22,244 nucleotides of DNA, from the IMG/VR virus record IMGVR_UViG_3300044846_002962, positions 1 to 22,244 of that record. One strand, 5' to 3'. Position numbers and translations under genes: made by a program. Below the pieces are notes generated by a model. That model had not been told where the DNA came from. It was given only the letters and a program-made list of their open reading frames with translations, and made no database searches. The DNA is from a virus. How positions within the stretch are numbered: the first letter of the stretch is position 1; each line of letters starts with the position of its first letter. Of the stretch, positions 6,299 through 15,298 are shown piece after piece.

Positions 6299-9200
6299 AT
6301 GGGTGCTTTAAATAATTTATACGTTAGTAGTTCGTTTCAAGGATTAATGAAACTTACAAACAGTGCAACTGGTCTTACTAATAGTTTACAAACAATACAA
6401 GCAGGTGATGGTTCTGATAGTCCGTTACAAATGAGTTTAACTCAAGTAAACATATCAGGGTCGTTTACTGTAAATAACTTACCAATCACAGGAAGTACAT
6501 CAGGAACTGCAGGTACAAGTGGTACGTCAGGTACCTCAGGTAGTAATGGTTCAAGTGGTACTAGTGGAACTTCAGGTAGTTCAGGTTCGTCAGGTACGAG
6601 TGGTAGCAATGGTTCATCAGGAACTAGTGGTACATCAGGTATAAACGGAACGTCAGGTACTTCAGGATTCAATGGTAGTTCAGGTACATCAGGAACTAGT
6701 GGGTCTTCAGGTTCTTCAGGAACAAGTGGTGGAACAGGAAGTTCAGGTACTAGTGGTACATCAGGTTCTAGTGGTTCAAGCGGAACTTCAGGAAGTAGTG
6801 GTAGTAGTGGAACGTCAGGTAGTTCAGGTTCATCAGGAACTAGTGGAACATCAGGAAGTAGTGGTACTTCAGGTACATCAGGTACTAGTGGTGTAAGTGG
6901 AACGGATGGTTCTTCAGGAACAAGTGGTGTTAGTGGAACAGACGGAAGTTCAGGAACGAGTGGTATTGATGGTACTTCAGGAACTAGTGGAACAAGTGGT
7001 ATTGATGGTACAAGTGGAACATCAGGTACATCATTTCAAAGTCCATACACAGGGGATATAATAGTTACAGGTTCAATAGATATTACAGGACAATACCTCG
7101 TTAATGGTAATCCTGTAAGTGCAGATAGAAATGGTTTAATTACAACAGGTTCAATAGGAACAGAACAATCAATCACAGGTTCGTTAGATATATTTGGTGG
7201 TGATTTAATGCTTTTTAGTTCAGGTACAACATTACCATTTAACTATACATCATCAATATCTGGTTCAACAAACGTATTGTTTGGTTGGAATAATACTGCA
7301 GTATCAGAACAACAAACAGGTTCAATATTAATATCAGGTAGTAATAATATCTTATTAAACAAACCATTTGACTCAAATGATGGTGTTAATTTTACAGGAT
7401 ATGGAACATTTATAAGTGGTTCAGGTAATATCTTCAATGGTGGATTAGGTGGTATAGTATTTAAAAGTGGTTCTGCAGCAAGACCTTCAGCAACCAATAA
7501 TATTGGTTCAGGAACAGTTACAGTTCTATTAACTAGTTCATCTTTAGCACAACCATTAATTCAGGCTAACTATCTTATAGGTAGTCCAACTATGAACCAC
7601 CAATCAGGTAGTTTTGCATTGGTAAGTAATATAATTGGTGCACAATTAACATCAAATCAAAATAATATACCTGCAGCACAAAGAGTTAGTATTAATAATA
7701 ATATTATAAATCATAATACCACATTAAATCATATTAGTTCATCAATACAAACATCAAATAATATTTTTAATAGTCAGGCTGGACAAATTAATAACCATTT
7801 TAGTAGTTCATTAAACACTGCAGCAAATACAAGAATTGATGTGTTAAGAAATATAACCAATGGTTTTGGAAACAATATATATGTTTCAGGTTCAGGTGCA
7901 TCAAATAACGTAAGACAATTTACAGACAACTTAATTGGTGGTAGAAGTAATATCGTTTCATCATCTTATGTTGGTACAAATAGTGCAGGTGTTGTATCAA
8001 CTATTATGTATGGTGAGTCATTAAACATTAGTGGTTCAAATACAACAACAGGTGGTTCAGCGTTTTTTGGTAGATTTAATGCAACAGGTTCATTACAAGA
8101 AAGTACGGCACAAACTGTATTTGTTGTGGGTAATGGAAGTAATGCAAACAATAGAAGAAATGCAATTAGAGTTGATAATAATGGTAACACAACCGTTACA
8201 GGTTCTTTAATTATATCAGGTTCAATTTATAATAGAGGTGGTAATGGTGACGTACTCAATAACTTAGCATATGGTGAAGACGCATTGAAAAATGTATCAT
8301 CATCAACAGTAAATAACGTAGGTTTAGGTTATAATACTTTATTCAATAATAGAACAGGTAATTCAAATACCGCAATTGGTGCAAATGCGTTATTAAATAA
8401 CATTAGTGGTTCTGTTAACGTTGCTATAGGTGATAATACACTTCGTGACAACATCGCAGGTAATAACGTAGCAATTGGTTCAACAAGTTTATTTAGAAAT
8501 ACTTTAGGTTCAAGTAATATTGCAATTGGTTCAAATGCAATGAGGGATAATACCGTTGGATTTAGTAACGTTGCAATTGGTGCTAATTCTTTAGTAACCA
8601 CAACAGGTTCAGTAAATAATACTGCAATTGGTGGAAATACATTATCATATTTAACAACAGGTCTATTTAATACCGCTATTGGTCTACAAGCATTAGAACA
8701 AACAACAACGGGTTCTTATAACCTTTCAATTGGTAATGAATCAGGTCAAGGTGTTCAAGGTAACTATAATATTGGTATTGGTTTCCAATCAATTAAAAAT
8801 ACAGGTCAATCAAGTAGAAACGTCGGTATTGGTTACGGTTCATTAGTAAATGGAACTGGTGGTGATAATACCGCTATAGGTACTGAAACATTACGTACTG
8901 CTGGTATAGGTAATATTGCAATTGGTTCATATGCAGGTTACAATGAAACAGGTAATGATAATTTCTATTTAAGTAGTTATTATTTTGCTTCAAACGATAC
9001 CGCAAGAAGTGGTTCGTTGATGTATGGTAAAATGAGTACCACAACATCAGGACAAACATTACAGATTAACGCAGCTACTGATATTAGAAATAATTTAGTT
9101 GTAAGTGGTTCATTGACAGTAGGTGGTAATTTACAATTCAATGTAGGTGCCTTCCAATCAACACAATCACAATCAGGTTCAGCAAACGTTTCACAATCTA

Positions 9201-9571
9201 TAAGTTATGACACAACTGATTATTCACAAGGTGTGTCAGTTACAAGTGGTTCAAGATTAACTATAACTAATAAAGGTGTTTATAATATTCAATTCTCAGC
9301 ACAATTACTTGCAGACACCGGCGCAGACGATGTGTATATTTGGTTAAAGAAAAACGGTACGAATGTAGCAGCAACTGCAGGTCACGTGGTATTAGCAAAT
9401 AATGAAGAATTAATGGCAGCTTGGAATTATGTAGTTGAATCAAACGCAGGTGACTATTTTGAATTAGTATGGCAGTCATCAAATGGTGACGCAATATTAT
9501 TAGCAGAAACAGCAACAGGAAATATACCATCAGTACCATCAATAATAACAACAGTAACACAAGTAAGATAA
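6299..9571 (+). CDS. Tail fibre with collagen-like GTS repeats, beta-roll rungs and C1q-like tip
   Basis: A 1090-residue modular protein. Residues 1-64 form a short N-terminal attachment segment. Residues 65-245 are about 60 Gly-x-y triplets, mostly Gly-Thr-Ser and Gly-Ser-Ser with occasional GSN, GIN, GFN, GVS, GTD and GID; no Pro is present. Residues 246-670 are rich in TGSL, VSGS and NNI motifs, probably trimeric beta-helix. Residues 672-880 hold thirteen rungs of the form N-x-A-I-G-x-x-x-L, like the YadA head beta-roll. Residues about 950-1090 form a beta-sandwich (SYDTTDYSQGVSV, KGVYNIQFSAQL, YFELVWQ) resembling C1q/TNF-like tips. This is the classic build of a trimeric tail fibre: rod, beta-roll shaft and receptor-binding tip. 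It sits after the duplicated structural gene. Frames on both strands inside the repeat are shadows. Confidence 0.9.
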   Translation: MGALNNLYVSSSFQGLMKLTNSATGLTNSLQTIQAGDGSDSPLQMSLTQVNISGSFTVNNLPITGSTSGTAGTSGTSGTSGSNGSSGTSGTSGSSGSSGTSGSNGSSGTSGTSGINGTSGTSGFNGSSGTSGTSGSSGSSGTSGGTGSSGTSGTSGSSGSSGTSGSSGSSGTSGSSGSSGTSGTSGSSGTSGTSGTSGVSGTDGSSGTSGVSGTDGSSGTSGIDGTSGTSGTSGIDGTSGTSGTSFQSPYTGDIIVTGSIDITGQYLVNGNPVSADRNGLITTGSIGTEQSITGSLDIFGGDLMLFSSGTTLPFNYTSSISGSTNVLFGWNNTAVSEQQTGSILISGSNNILLNKPFDSNDGVNFTGYGTFISGSGNIFNGGLGGIVFKSGSAARPSATNNIGSGTVTVLLTSSSLAQPLIQANYLIGSPTMNHQSGSFALVSNIIGAQLTSNQNNIPAAQRVSINNNIINHNTTLNHISSSIQTSNNIFNSQAGQINNHFSSSLNTAANTRIDVLRNITNGFGNNIYVSGSGASNNVRQFTDNLIGGRSNIVSSSYVGTNSAGVVSTIMYGESLNISGSNTTTGGSAFFGRFNATGSLQESTAQTVFVVGNGSNANNRRNAIRVDNNGNTTVTGSLIISGSIYNRGGNGDVLNNLAYGEDALKNVSSSTVNNVGLGYNTLFNNRTGNSNTAIGANALLNNISGSVNVAIGDNTLRDNIAGNNVAIGSTSLFRNTLGSSNIAIGSNAMRDNTVGFSNVAIGANSLVTTTGSVNNTAIGGNTLSYLTTGLFNTAIGLQALEQTTTGSYNLSIGNESGQGVQGNYNIGIGFQSIKNTGQSSRNVGIGYGSLVNGTGGDNTAIGTETLRTAGIGNIAIGSYAGYNETGNDNFYLSSYYFASNDTARSGSLMYGKMSTTTSGQTLQINAATDIRNNLVVSGSLTVGGNLQFNVGAFQSTQSQSGSANVSQSISYDTTDYSQGVSVTSGSRLTITNKGVYNIQFSAQLLADTGADDVYIWLKKNGTNVAATAGHVVLANNEELMAAWNYVVESNAGDYFELVWQSSNGDAILLAETATGNIPSVPSIITTVTQVR
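6491..7033 (+). repeat. Collagen-like Gly-Thr-Ser triplet repeat
   Basis: About 60 nine-base units inside the fibre gene. At protein level nearly all are GTS or GSS. At DNA level the units vary strongly: Ser is written TCA, TCT, TCG, AGT and AGC, Thr in all four codons, Gly mostly GGT and GGA. The spread keeps exact repeats short. Not a CRISPR array: no spacers and the units are contiguous in frame. Confidence 0.95.
8312..8940 (+). repeat. Thirteen YadA-head-like beta-roll rungs
   Basis: Residues 672-880 of the fibre. Successive rungs read NVGLGYNTL, NTAIGANAL, NVAIGDNTL, NVAIGSTSL, NIAIGSNAM, NVAIGANSL, NTAIGGNTL, NTAIGLQAL, NLSIGNESG, NIGIGFQSI, NVGIGYGSL, NTAIGTETL and NIAIGSYAG, spaced 12-20 residues apart. 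The pattern matches the left-handed beta-roll of trimeric autotransporter heads. Confidence 0.85.
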
Positions 9572-9582
9572 AAATAAAATAT

Positions 9583-9669
9583 ATGGAAGATACAAGACCA
9601 AGACCCCCAATGGAAATAATGCCAACCCCAACTCCAATACCACCATTACCACCATTTATAACTGATTAA
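9583..9669 (+). CDS. Proline-rich micro-ORF, 28 residues
   Basis: A 28-codon frame fills the gap between the fibre and the gp10-like gene. It starts with ATG in the usual A/T context (AAAATATATG), reads MEDTRPRPPMEIMPTPTPIP and ends PPLPPFITD, and its stop TAA is 2 bases before the next ATG. The spacing on both sides matches that of real genes here. The Thr-Pro stretch resembles the linkers in the two large genes downstream. It could be a real small virion peptide, a coupling leader for the next gene, or a remnant of a linker-containing tail protein. Proof is lacking. Confidence 0.45.
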   Translation: MEDTRPRPPMEIMPTPTPIPPLPPFITD

Positions 9670-9671
9670 TT

Positions 9672-10202
9672 ATGGATTTAGAAGCACTAGCACCGATTAT
9701 TGCAGACATAGTAAAACAGAGTTTGAGTGAGAAGGTTTATCTATTTGGTGCATATCAAAAAGGATTAACAAGTCGTGTTGCTAGTGGTAGATTAAGAGAT
9801 AGTATTGGTGTAGTGGTAGAGGAGAACAAACAAGGAATACAAGTGATAAGAGTCACTGCACTTGGAGGAAAGAGGTTAGAAGACACTTACGCATATTGGT
9901 TGATTAATGATAGGAAGCCAGGTAAATGGGCAAACATCAATGCAATTAAAGAGTGGATTTATAACAAAAAAAGTTTTAGAATTAGAGATTATAAGACAGG
10001 ACAATTTCTACCTAAGACAGAAAAGAATGTAGATAGTGTAGCATTTGTTATTGCAAGGTCAATAGGAAGATTTGGTTTCCAAAACAAACCAAAAAACTTT
10101 GTTGAAATATCAATAGACAAAATAATGAGTAACGAAAAAATAACACAAATCATTGAGGACGCAACCATAGATGACTTGTTAGAAAAATTAGAAGGAATAT
10201 AA
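9672..10202 (+). CDS. HK97 gp10-like neck / tail completion protein (probable)
   Basis: A 176-residue protein. An N-terminal helix is followed by ASGRLRDSIGVVVEE (residues 37-51), a beta strand pair, YWLINDRKPGKW (75-86), a helix with IKEWIYNKK (92-100), an AFVIARSIGRFGF helix (124-136) and a C-terminal NKPKNFVEISIDKI strand-helix. The order (LRDSI motif, beta strands, G-R-K-P-G-K-W turn, then a helix before an exposed loop) is that of HK97 gp10-type proteins, which join head and tail or complete the tail. In this window the position between fibre and distal-tail-like genes fits a tail-end connector. Start ATG in TAATTATG context, 2 bases after the preceding micro-ORF. The family call is from pattern memory, hence moderate confidence. 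Confidence 0.6.
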   Translation: MDLEALAPIIADIVKQSLSEKVYLFGAYQKGLTSRVASGRLRDSIGVVVEENKQGIQVIRVTALGGKRLEDTYAYWLINDRKPGKWANINAIKEWIYNKKSFRIRDYKTGQFLPKTEKNVDSVAFVIARSIGRFGFQNKPKNFVEISIDKIMSNEKITQIIEDATIDDLLEKLEGI

Positions 10203-10206
10203 TATT

Positions 10207-11805
10207 ATGGCTTTTGGATACCCACAATTATACGCAAACGGTTTAAACAATAATACCCAACTTAGAAGAGCAACCGATATGGTTTATCAAAGAGGAGGGA
10301 ACTATAATATTGTTTTAACAGGAACAACATTTGAAAGTTCAATGGAACTTGATGTAGATTTATATGGTGATGGAACTAAAGTAGGCAGGATGCAATTAGT
10401 TCCTTTTGATACTCAATTAACAGGTGGTACATATTATTACTACTTCAACTTGAGACCATATAACTATATGTCTAACTATGTACAATCAGAACACTTACAA
10501 TACTATTGGAAGAATGATTGGTTTCAAACAAACAATACTATTAACATTAACAATGAATATCCAAATATTGTTACTGCTAATTTTAAGTACGGTTATAGAT
10601 ATGTAAATGCCTCAGGAACAACTGTAACTGAATATTCAGGTTCACCAACAAACAACTTAAATCACTTTACAAACATCCCTAACTGTATTACTGCTACAGG
10701 ATTCACTGCATCAGGATTTACAAACACAGGTGAGTTTTTTGATTACGTTGGAGGACAATTCCAAATGGGTAGTGACAAATATATTCTACCAAACTTTGAC
10801 CAAGAAATTGGAACGGTTATGGGAACAGGATTAACAATCAACACATTGGACATATACAGACGATTGTCACCTATCTCTCAGTATTTGATGGATTATCCCA
10901 CCCTACCCGAACAAAGTGAAACTGCAAGGTTCTTAACCGATGCACCACGTATTCAGTATATACAACCTGATGAAAATTATGTATTATATTATCTAAACGG
11001 ACAATCAGGAGATAGAATGGTAGTAGAAGCAGATTACGCAGTGTTTAATTTATATGATAGTAGTAATACACGTTTAAGTGTAAATGGATATTGGTCACAA
11101 CAATTGAATTTTAGTGGTACAACATTTGCATCACCAACAGGTTATACAGATACGTTGACAGTTAATGCGTTACCATGTGGACCATCTGATATTGAAAATC
11201 TATTCTTATCAGGACAAACATTTACAGGAGTATCTTATTATACAGTTCAGTTGTTCTATTCTTATCCAACAAATAGTGATAATCGTGCATCAGTTGGACC
11301 TGTAGGACCAGTGAGTGAGACATTCTATTTCTACTTATACAATAACTGTCAACCACAGAATACGAGGTTGTCATTCTTGAATAGTAAAGGAGGATTTGAT
11401 TATTATACATTCAAGTCATATAGACAAGACACAAAAAAGATTACAACACAATCATACGATAGTAGATACTTTTCAACTGACTTAGCGGGACCTGACTTTA
11501 ATGTAGGTCGTTCAGTTAGAACATTTGGAACAGATGTGAATAGAGAAATTGTATTAGAATCTGAATTTTTATCTGTACCTATTGCTAATTGGTTGGAACA
11601 AATGTTCTACTCACCACAGGTATATGAAGTAAAAGAAAATTACATATCACCAATGGATAGACAAGATAAGATTTATTGGGATTTAAGACCTGTACAAATT
11701 TTATCAACTGAGGTTGAAACAATTACAAAAAAACATAGAAAGTTAAATAAATATAGAATTACATTGAAGTATGCAGATACATTCTTCGCCAACCAAGGTT
11801 TTTAA
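10207..11805 (+). CDS. Tail tip structural protein, distal-tail-like (unassigned family)
   Basis: A 532-residue, beta-rich protein with many Tyr, Asn, Gly and Thr residues, no signal peptide and no membrane helix. The N-terminal part (1-260) resembles the ordered beta layers of tail tip proteins. The C-terminal part (about 390-532) has SKGGFDYYTFKSYRQDTKK, then VNREIVLESEFLSVPIANWLEQ, then SPQVYEVKENYISP and a final strand ITLKYADTFF. This end resembles the layout of distal tail proteins, in which a conserved SEFLS-like stretch precedes a helix and a final strand. It is followed 3 bases later by the hub-like gene, matching the usual order distal tail then hub. I cannot name the family firmly; a generic structural role is safer. 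Confidence 0.55.
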   Translation: MAFGYPQLYANGLNNNTQLRRATDMVYQRGGNYNIVLTGTTFESSMELDVDLYGDGTKVGRMQLVPFDTQLTGGTYYYYFNLRPYNYMSNYVQSEHLQYYWKNDWFQTNNTININNEYPNIVTANFKYGYRYVNASGTTVTEYSGSPTNNLNHFTNIPNCITATGFTASGFTNTGEFFDYVGGQFQMGSDKYILPNFDQEIGTVMGTGLTINTLDIYRRLSPISQYLMDYPTLPEQSETARFLTDAPRIQYIQPDENYVLYYLNGQSGDRMVVEADYAVFNLYDSSNTRLSVNGYWSQQLNFSGTTFASPTGYTDTLTVNALPCGPSDIENLFLSGQTFTGVSYYTVQLFYSYPTNSDNRASVGPVGPVSETFYFYLYNNCQPQNTRLSFLNSKGGFDYYTFKSYRQDTKKITTQSYDSRYFSTDLAGPDFNVGRSVRTFGTDVNREIVLESEFLSVPIANWLEQMFYSPQVYEVKENYISPMDRQDKIYWDLRPVQILSTEVETITKKHRKLNKYRITLKYADTFFANQGF

Positions 11806-11808
11806 TAT

Positions 11809-14800
11809 ATGAGTCAACAACAAACAGTATTAAGGGTACAAACAAATATTCCTCACGCGACAATAAGTGGTACAACAGAATTTACCACATTGGATTTATA
11901 TTCTGACATTCCAATTAAGATTAATAAATCTATTGCGGAGATTGAAGATATTGGAAAGAAAAACTCTGATTTATCAATTGGATTATCTTTACCTGGTTCT
12001 AAAAAGAACAATAGATTTTTTGAATCTTTCTTTAATGTTGATTCTCAATCTTTATATTTTGATGCAACACAAAGAGTTAATATAGATGTATTATTGAATG
12101 ACGAATCGTATTTCAGAGGATATATGAGATTGAATAAGGTATCTGTGATGAATAGTAAGGTAGAATATGATGTGACTTTATATTCAACAGTAGGTGATTT
12201 ATTTGGTAAGATAGGTAATAATTTATTACAAGATTTAGATTTTAATGATAGTGAATATACTTTCAATCATATATTTAGTATGAATACAGTTACATTTGGA
12301 TTTGGTGAGTTTAATTTTTTTAATAATTCAGAAAAAACTACAACATATTTTTATCCAATTGTACATAATGGATATAACTACGAAAGTATAAGTGGTGCAA
12401 CTTTACCATATGTTAGTGGTGCTTCAGTAAACGAACAAACAAGATTATATACTTCAACATCACCTATTAGTGGATGGACAAGTTTTAGTGGTGCAACGGC
12501 AGCAGGAGTACAAAGTTTTTATATCAATTCACCGGTAGGTGGATTAAGAAACAATCAATTAAAACCTGCACTTAGTATTTGGAGTTTAATAAAGTTAATA
12601 TTCAAAACATATGGATATACTTTAAGTGGTGATTTTTTTAATTCACCATGGTTAAAAGGATTATATCTTTATGGTTATTTTAGTTCTGAAGGAACGAAGT
12701 TTGGGTATAAATTAAATAATATAGAAACATTACCAATAGAAGGTATTGAAATTGTTTTTAATGGAACAAATACGACAACAGGTTCAGCAATAGTTTGTAA
12801 AAGAGGAACAGGTATTCCTTGTTTTTGTTCTCAAGATATAAATGTTACTTTAGTTTGGAATAATCCATTACCTATTTATTTTCAAAATACAACTATTGTA
12901 CAAGGAACAAGTGGTTCAACAGTTACAATTGCGGGTAGATTATTTAGTGAAGTACAATCAGTTGCAGCAAACGTATCACGACCATTTCCCACTTATGATA
13001 AGTTCCAATTAAGATACTTACCGGTCCCTGTTGGAACAACTGTAAATTTTACTAATGGTGATTTAATTGATTTTAATTTGGTTATAGATCAAAATATAAA
13101 ACAAATAGATTTACTTAGTTCAATAGCAAAAAAGTTTGATTTAGTTTTTATTACAAACCCTGAAAATCCTAATGATATAATTATAGAACCATTTGATTTT
13201 TATATAGGTACAGGTGAAATATATGATTGGACACCTAAGTTATCACATGACAAAGGATTTACTGTTGAACCAGCACTTAACTTTATTGAAAGTACATTAT
13301 TAATGACAGACCTTGAAGATGGTGATGAAGGTAATAGAATATTTAAATTACAAAACAATCGTATATACGGACAGAATAATATATATAATCCTACAAATTT
13401 TAAATCACAAGAAAAGAAAATAGATACCATTTTTTCACCAGAATTAATTAGAAAGTGGGACAACAATATAAATTTACCATTAGGTATTAACTATTCTGCA
13501 TCAAGTGAACAATCTGATTATGATAATCAAGTTAGATGGTTATATAAGGGAGTTAAATCAAAACCTAAACTATTCTATTGGATGGGTGCAAACAATCCAT
13601 TTATAGATAAATCAAATGAAGTATTTCCATATAATGTTGCATACAACACATATACTGTAAAAGTATCAAGTCAACCAAATGAGGGAGATGTAAGTTATTT
13701 TTATAAAATACCAACAATATCTCATACAATGCCATTAGGTGGTGTTTCTGATTTAGAGAAAGTAGAAAAGGGATTTGATAATGATAAAATATGTATATTA
13801 TTTAATTCAGAATTGCCAGTAGATATTGGTGTACAAACATATAATATTTATACAGAAAACGACTTATATAATTTATTTTATGAAAATAGAATATCAAATA
13901 TATATAATCCAAATACAAGATTTGTAAATGGATATTTTGATTTAAAATATTCAGATATTCAAAATCTTCAATGGAAAGATTTAATTAAAATAAACGAACA
14001 ATATTTTTATGTAAATAAAATATCTGATTTTAATTTAACAAATAGAGAATTAACAAAAGTTGAACTTATTCAATATAATTTAAATATAAAAGAATATCCA
14101 ACAAGATATTTTAAATACCAATATTGTGACCAAACAGGTTATTCATTCTCATTTAAAACAGACTTTATAAATCCTAATTTAAGAAATACAAATGAAACTT
14201 TTGCTTTATATTATGATTTACAATTAGGTGCATTAACAGGATCAACAACAGGATTTACATCGGTATTTAAATATGTAGATACAGGTTTTACAGAAAATTA
14301 TGTTCCATATACTATGTATGAAATAACTGAAAATGAATATAACACAGGTGGTTATTACAATTGGACAAGTGATACATTAAAAACATATTTGTTTAATCTT
14401 GATGCAACATTTTATTTATTTCCACCATATTGGAATAATACAGGTAATACTTTTACAGGTGCTTCTGTTTGGGATAATTGTGGTGGTTTTAATTCCGCCG
14501 CAACTACATATGGTATAAAAGTTGGTTCATCAACTTATTACGGAGCACCAATTACACCAACTCCTACTCCAACTCCTTCTCCAACACCAGGTGGACCAAC
14601 TCCAACTCCTACACCAACACCATTACCTTTACCTGTTACAGGTTCATTATTTTATTATGACCCTGGTAACATTGCATCATATCCTGGTTCAGGAAGTGTC
14701 TTGTATGACTTATCAGGAAACGGAAGACACGCAAATATCAATACAGGTATTACATGGGTATCAGGTTCAGCAGCATACTTTAATTTAGATGGTACAGATA

Positions 14801-15297
14801 ATAATAGTATTACAGGTACAACATTAGCACAAACATATACAAGTTGGTCAATGTGGATTGGTATTCAACGAGATGTTATTGGTGATTATGATGGATTTAT
14901 GACGGATAGAACAGGAGTAACTAATCTTAATGGTTTAGGTTCATTTAGTACTAATAATCAATTTAGTTTATACGCAAACAATAATCTTGAAATTACTGAA
15001 ACTTTTCCTGGTACATTAGTAACAGGTTCTTGGATGTTCTTGGCTGGTGCTGTTGATAATACAACTTGGACAAGACAAGTATATAAATCGGGTAGTTTAA
15101 ATCCATTTACTTCAGGTTCTAAAGTTGCTGGTTCATCTAGCTTTAATAACGTAATGGTATTAGGTGAAGATAAAGAAAGTGGTGCTGATAGAACATTAGA
15201 TGGTAGAATCGGACCTGCAGTTATGTTTGATAGAAAATTAACAACAACTGAATTAACACAAATAAACGATTACTTCAAAACAAGATACGGAATATAA
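11809..15297 (+). CDS. Baseplate hub / tail-associated protein with C-terminal lectin domain
   Basis: A 1162-residue protein. The N-terminal 900 residues are beta-rich; residues about 85-140 read [25 protein letters not shown] and [15 protein letters not shown], a pattern I associate with tail-associated hub proteins of Bacteroidota phages. A Thr-Pro linker spans residues 916-942, broken by GGP. Residues 945-1162 form a concanavalin-A/LamG-like lectin: [20 protein letters not shown] with [11 protein letters not shown] next, then a WSMWIG strand and a [12 protein letters not shown] end, which match the usual jelly-roll profile. This domain recurs in tail proteins of uncultured aquatic phages. 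The likely role is to anchor the tail tip and present a glycan-binding domain. No enzyme motif (glycosidase, peptidase) is evident in the hub part. Confidence 0.7.
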   Translation: MSQQQTVLRVQTNIPHATISGTTEFTTLDLYSDIPIKINKSIAEIEDIGKKNSDLSIGLSLPGSKKNNRFFESFFNVDSQSLYFDATQRVNIDVLLNDESYFRGYMRLNKVSVMNSKVEYDVTLYSTVGDLFGKIGNNLLQDLDFNDSEYTFNHIFSMNTVTFGFGEFNFFNNSEKTTTYFYPIVHNGYNYESISGATLPYVSGASVNEQTRLYTSTSPISGWTSFSGATAAGVQSFYINSPVGGLRNNQLKPALSIWSLIKLIFKTYGYTLSGDFFNSPWLKGLYLYGYFSSEGTKFGYKLNNIETLPIEGIEIVFNGTNTTTGSAIVCKRGTGIPCFCSQDINVTLVWNNPLPIYFQNTTIVQGTSGSTVTIAGRLFSEVQSVAANVSRPFPTYDKFQLRYLPVPVGTTVNFTNGDLIDFNLVIDQNIKQIDLLSSIAKKFDLVFITNPENPNDIIIEPFDFYIGTGEIYDWTPKLSHDKGFTVEPALNFIESTLLMTDLEDGDEGNRIFKLQNNRIYGQNNIYNPTNFKSQEKKIDTIFSPELIRKWDNNINLPLGINYSASSEQSDYDNQVRWLYKGVKSKPKLFYWMGANNPFIDKSNEVFPYNVAYNTYTVKVSSQPNEGDVSYFYKIPTISHTMPLGGVSDLEKVEKGFDNDKICILFNSELPVDIGVQTYNIYTENDLYNLFYENRISNIYNPNTRFVNGYFDLKYSDIQNLQWKDLIKINEQYFYVNKISDFNLTNRELTKVELIQYNLNIKEYPTRYFKYQYCDQTGYSFSFKTDFINPNLRNTNETFALYYDLQLGALTGSTTGFTSVFKYVDTGFTENYVPYTMYEITENEYNTGGYYNWTSDTLKTYLFNLDATFYLFPPYWNNTGNTFTGASVWDNCGGFNSAATTYGIKVGSSTYYGAPITPTPTPTPSPTPGGPTPTPTPTPLPLPVTGSLFYYDPGNIASYPGSGSVLYDLSGNGRHANINTGITWVSGSAAYFNLDGTDNNSITGTTLAQTYTSWSMWIGIQRDVIGDYDGFMTDRTGVTNLNGLGSFSTNNQFSLYANNNLEITETFPGTLVTGSWMFLAGAVDNTTWTRQVYKSGSLNPFTSGSKVAGSSSFNNVMVLGEDKESGADRTLDGRIGPAVMFDRKLTTTELTQINDYFKTRYGI
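14554..14634 (+). repeat. Thr-Pro linker in hub gene
   Basis: Residues 916-942, thirteen Pro in 27 residues with a central GGP break. It separates the hub body from the lectin. It shares an exact 19-base segment (ACCAACTCCAACTCCTACA) with the linker of the next gene. Confidence 0.9.
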
Positions 15298-15298
15298 T

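Noticed and set aside
6442-6896. Frames on both strands inside the Gly-Thr-Ser repeat (Pro/Val-rich and Val/Gln-rich)
   Set aside because: These are periodic shadows of a nine-base repeat and have no independent signal.
6491-7033. CRISPR or tandem satellite array
   Set aside because: Units are contiguous in-frame codon triplets without spacers and vary at synonymous sites.
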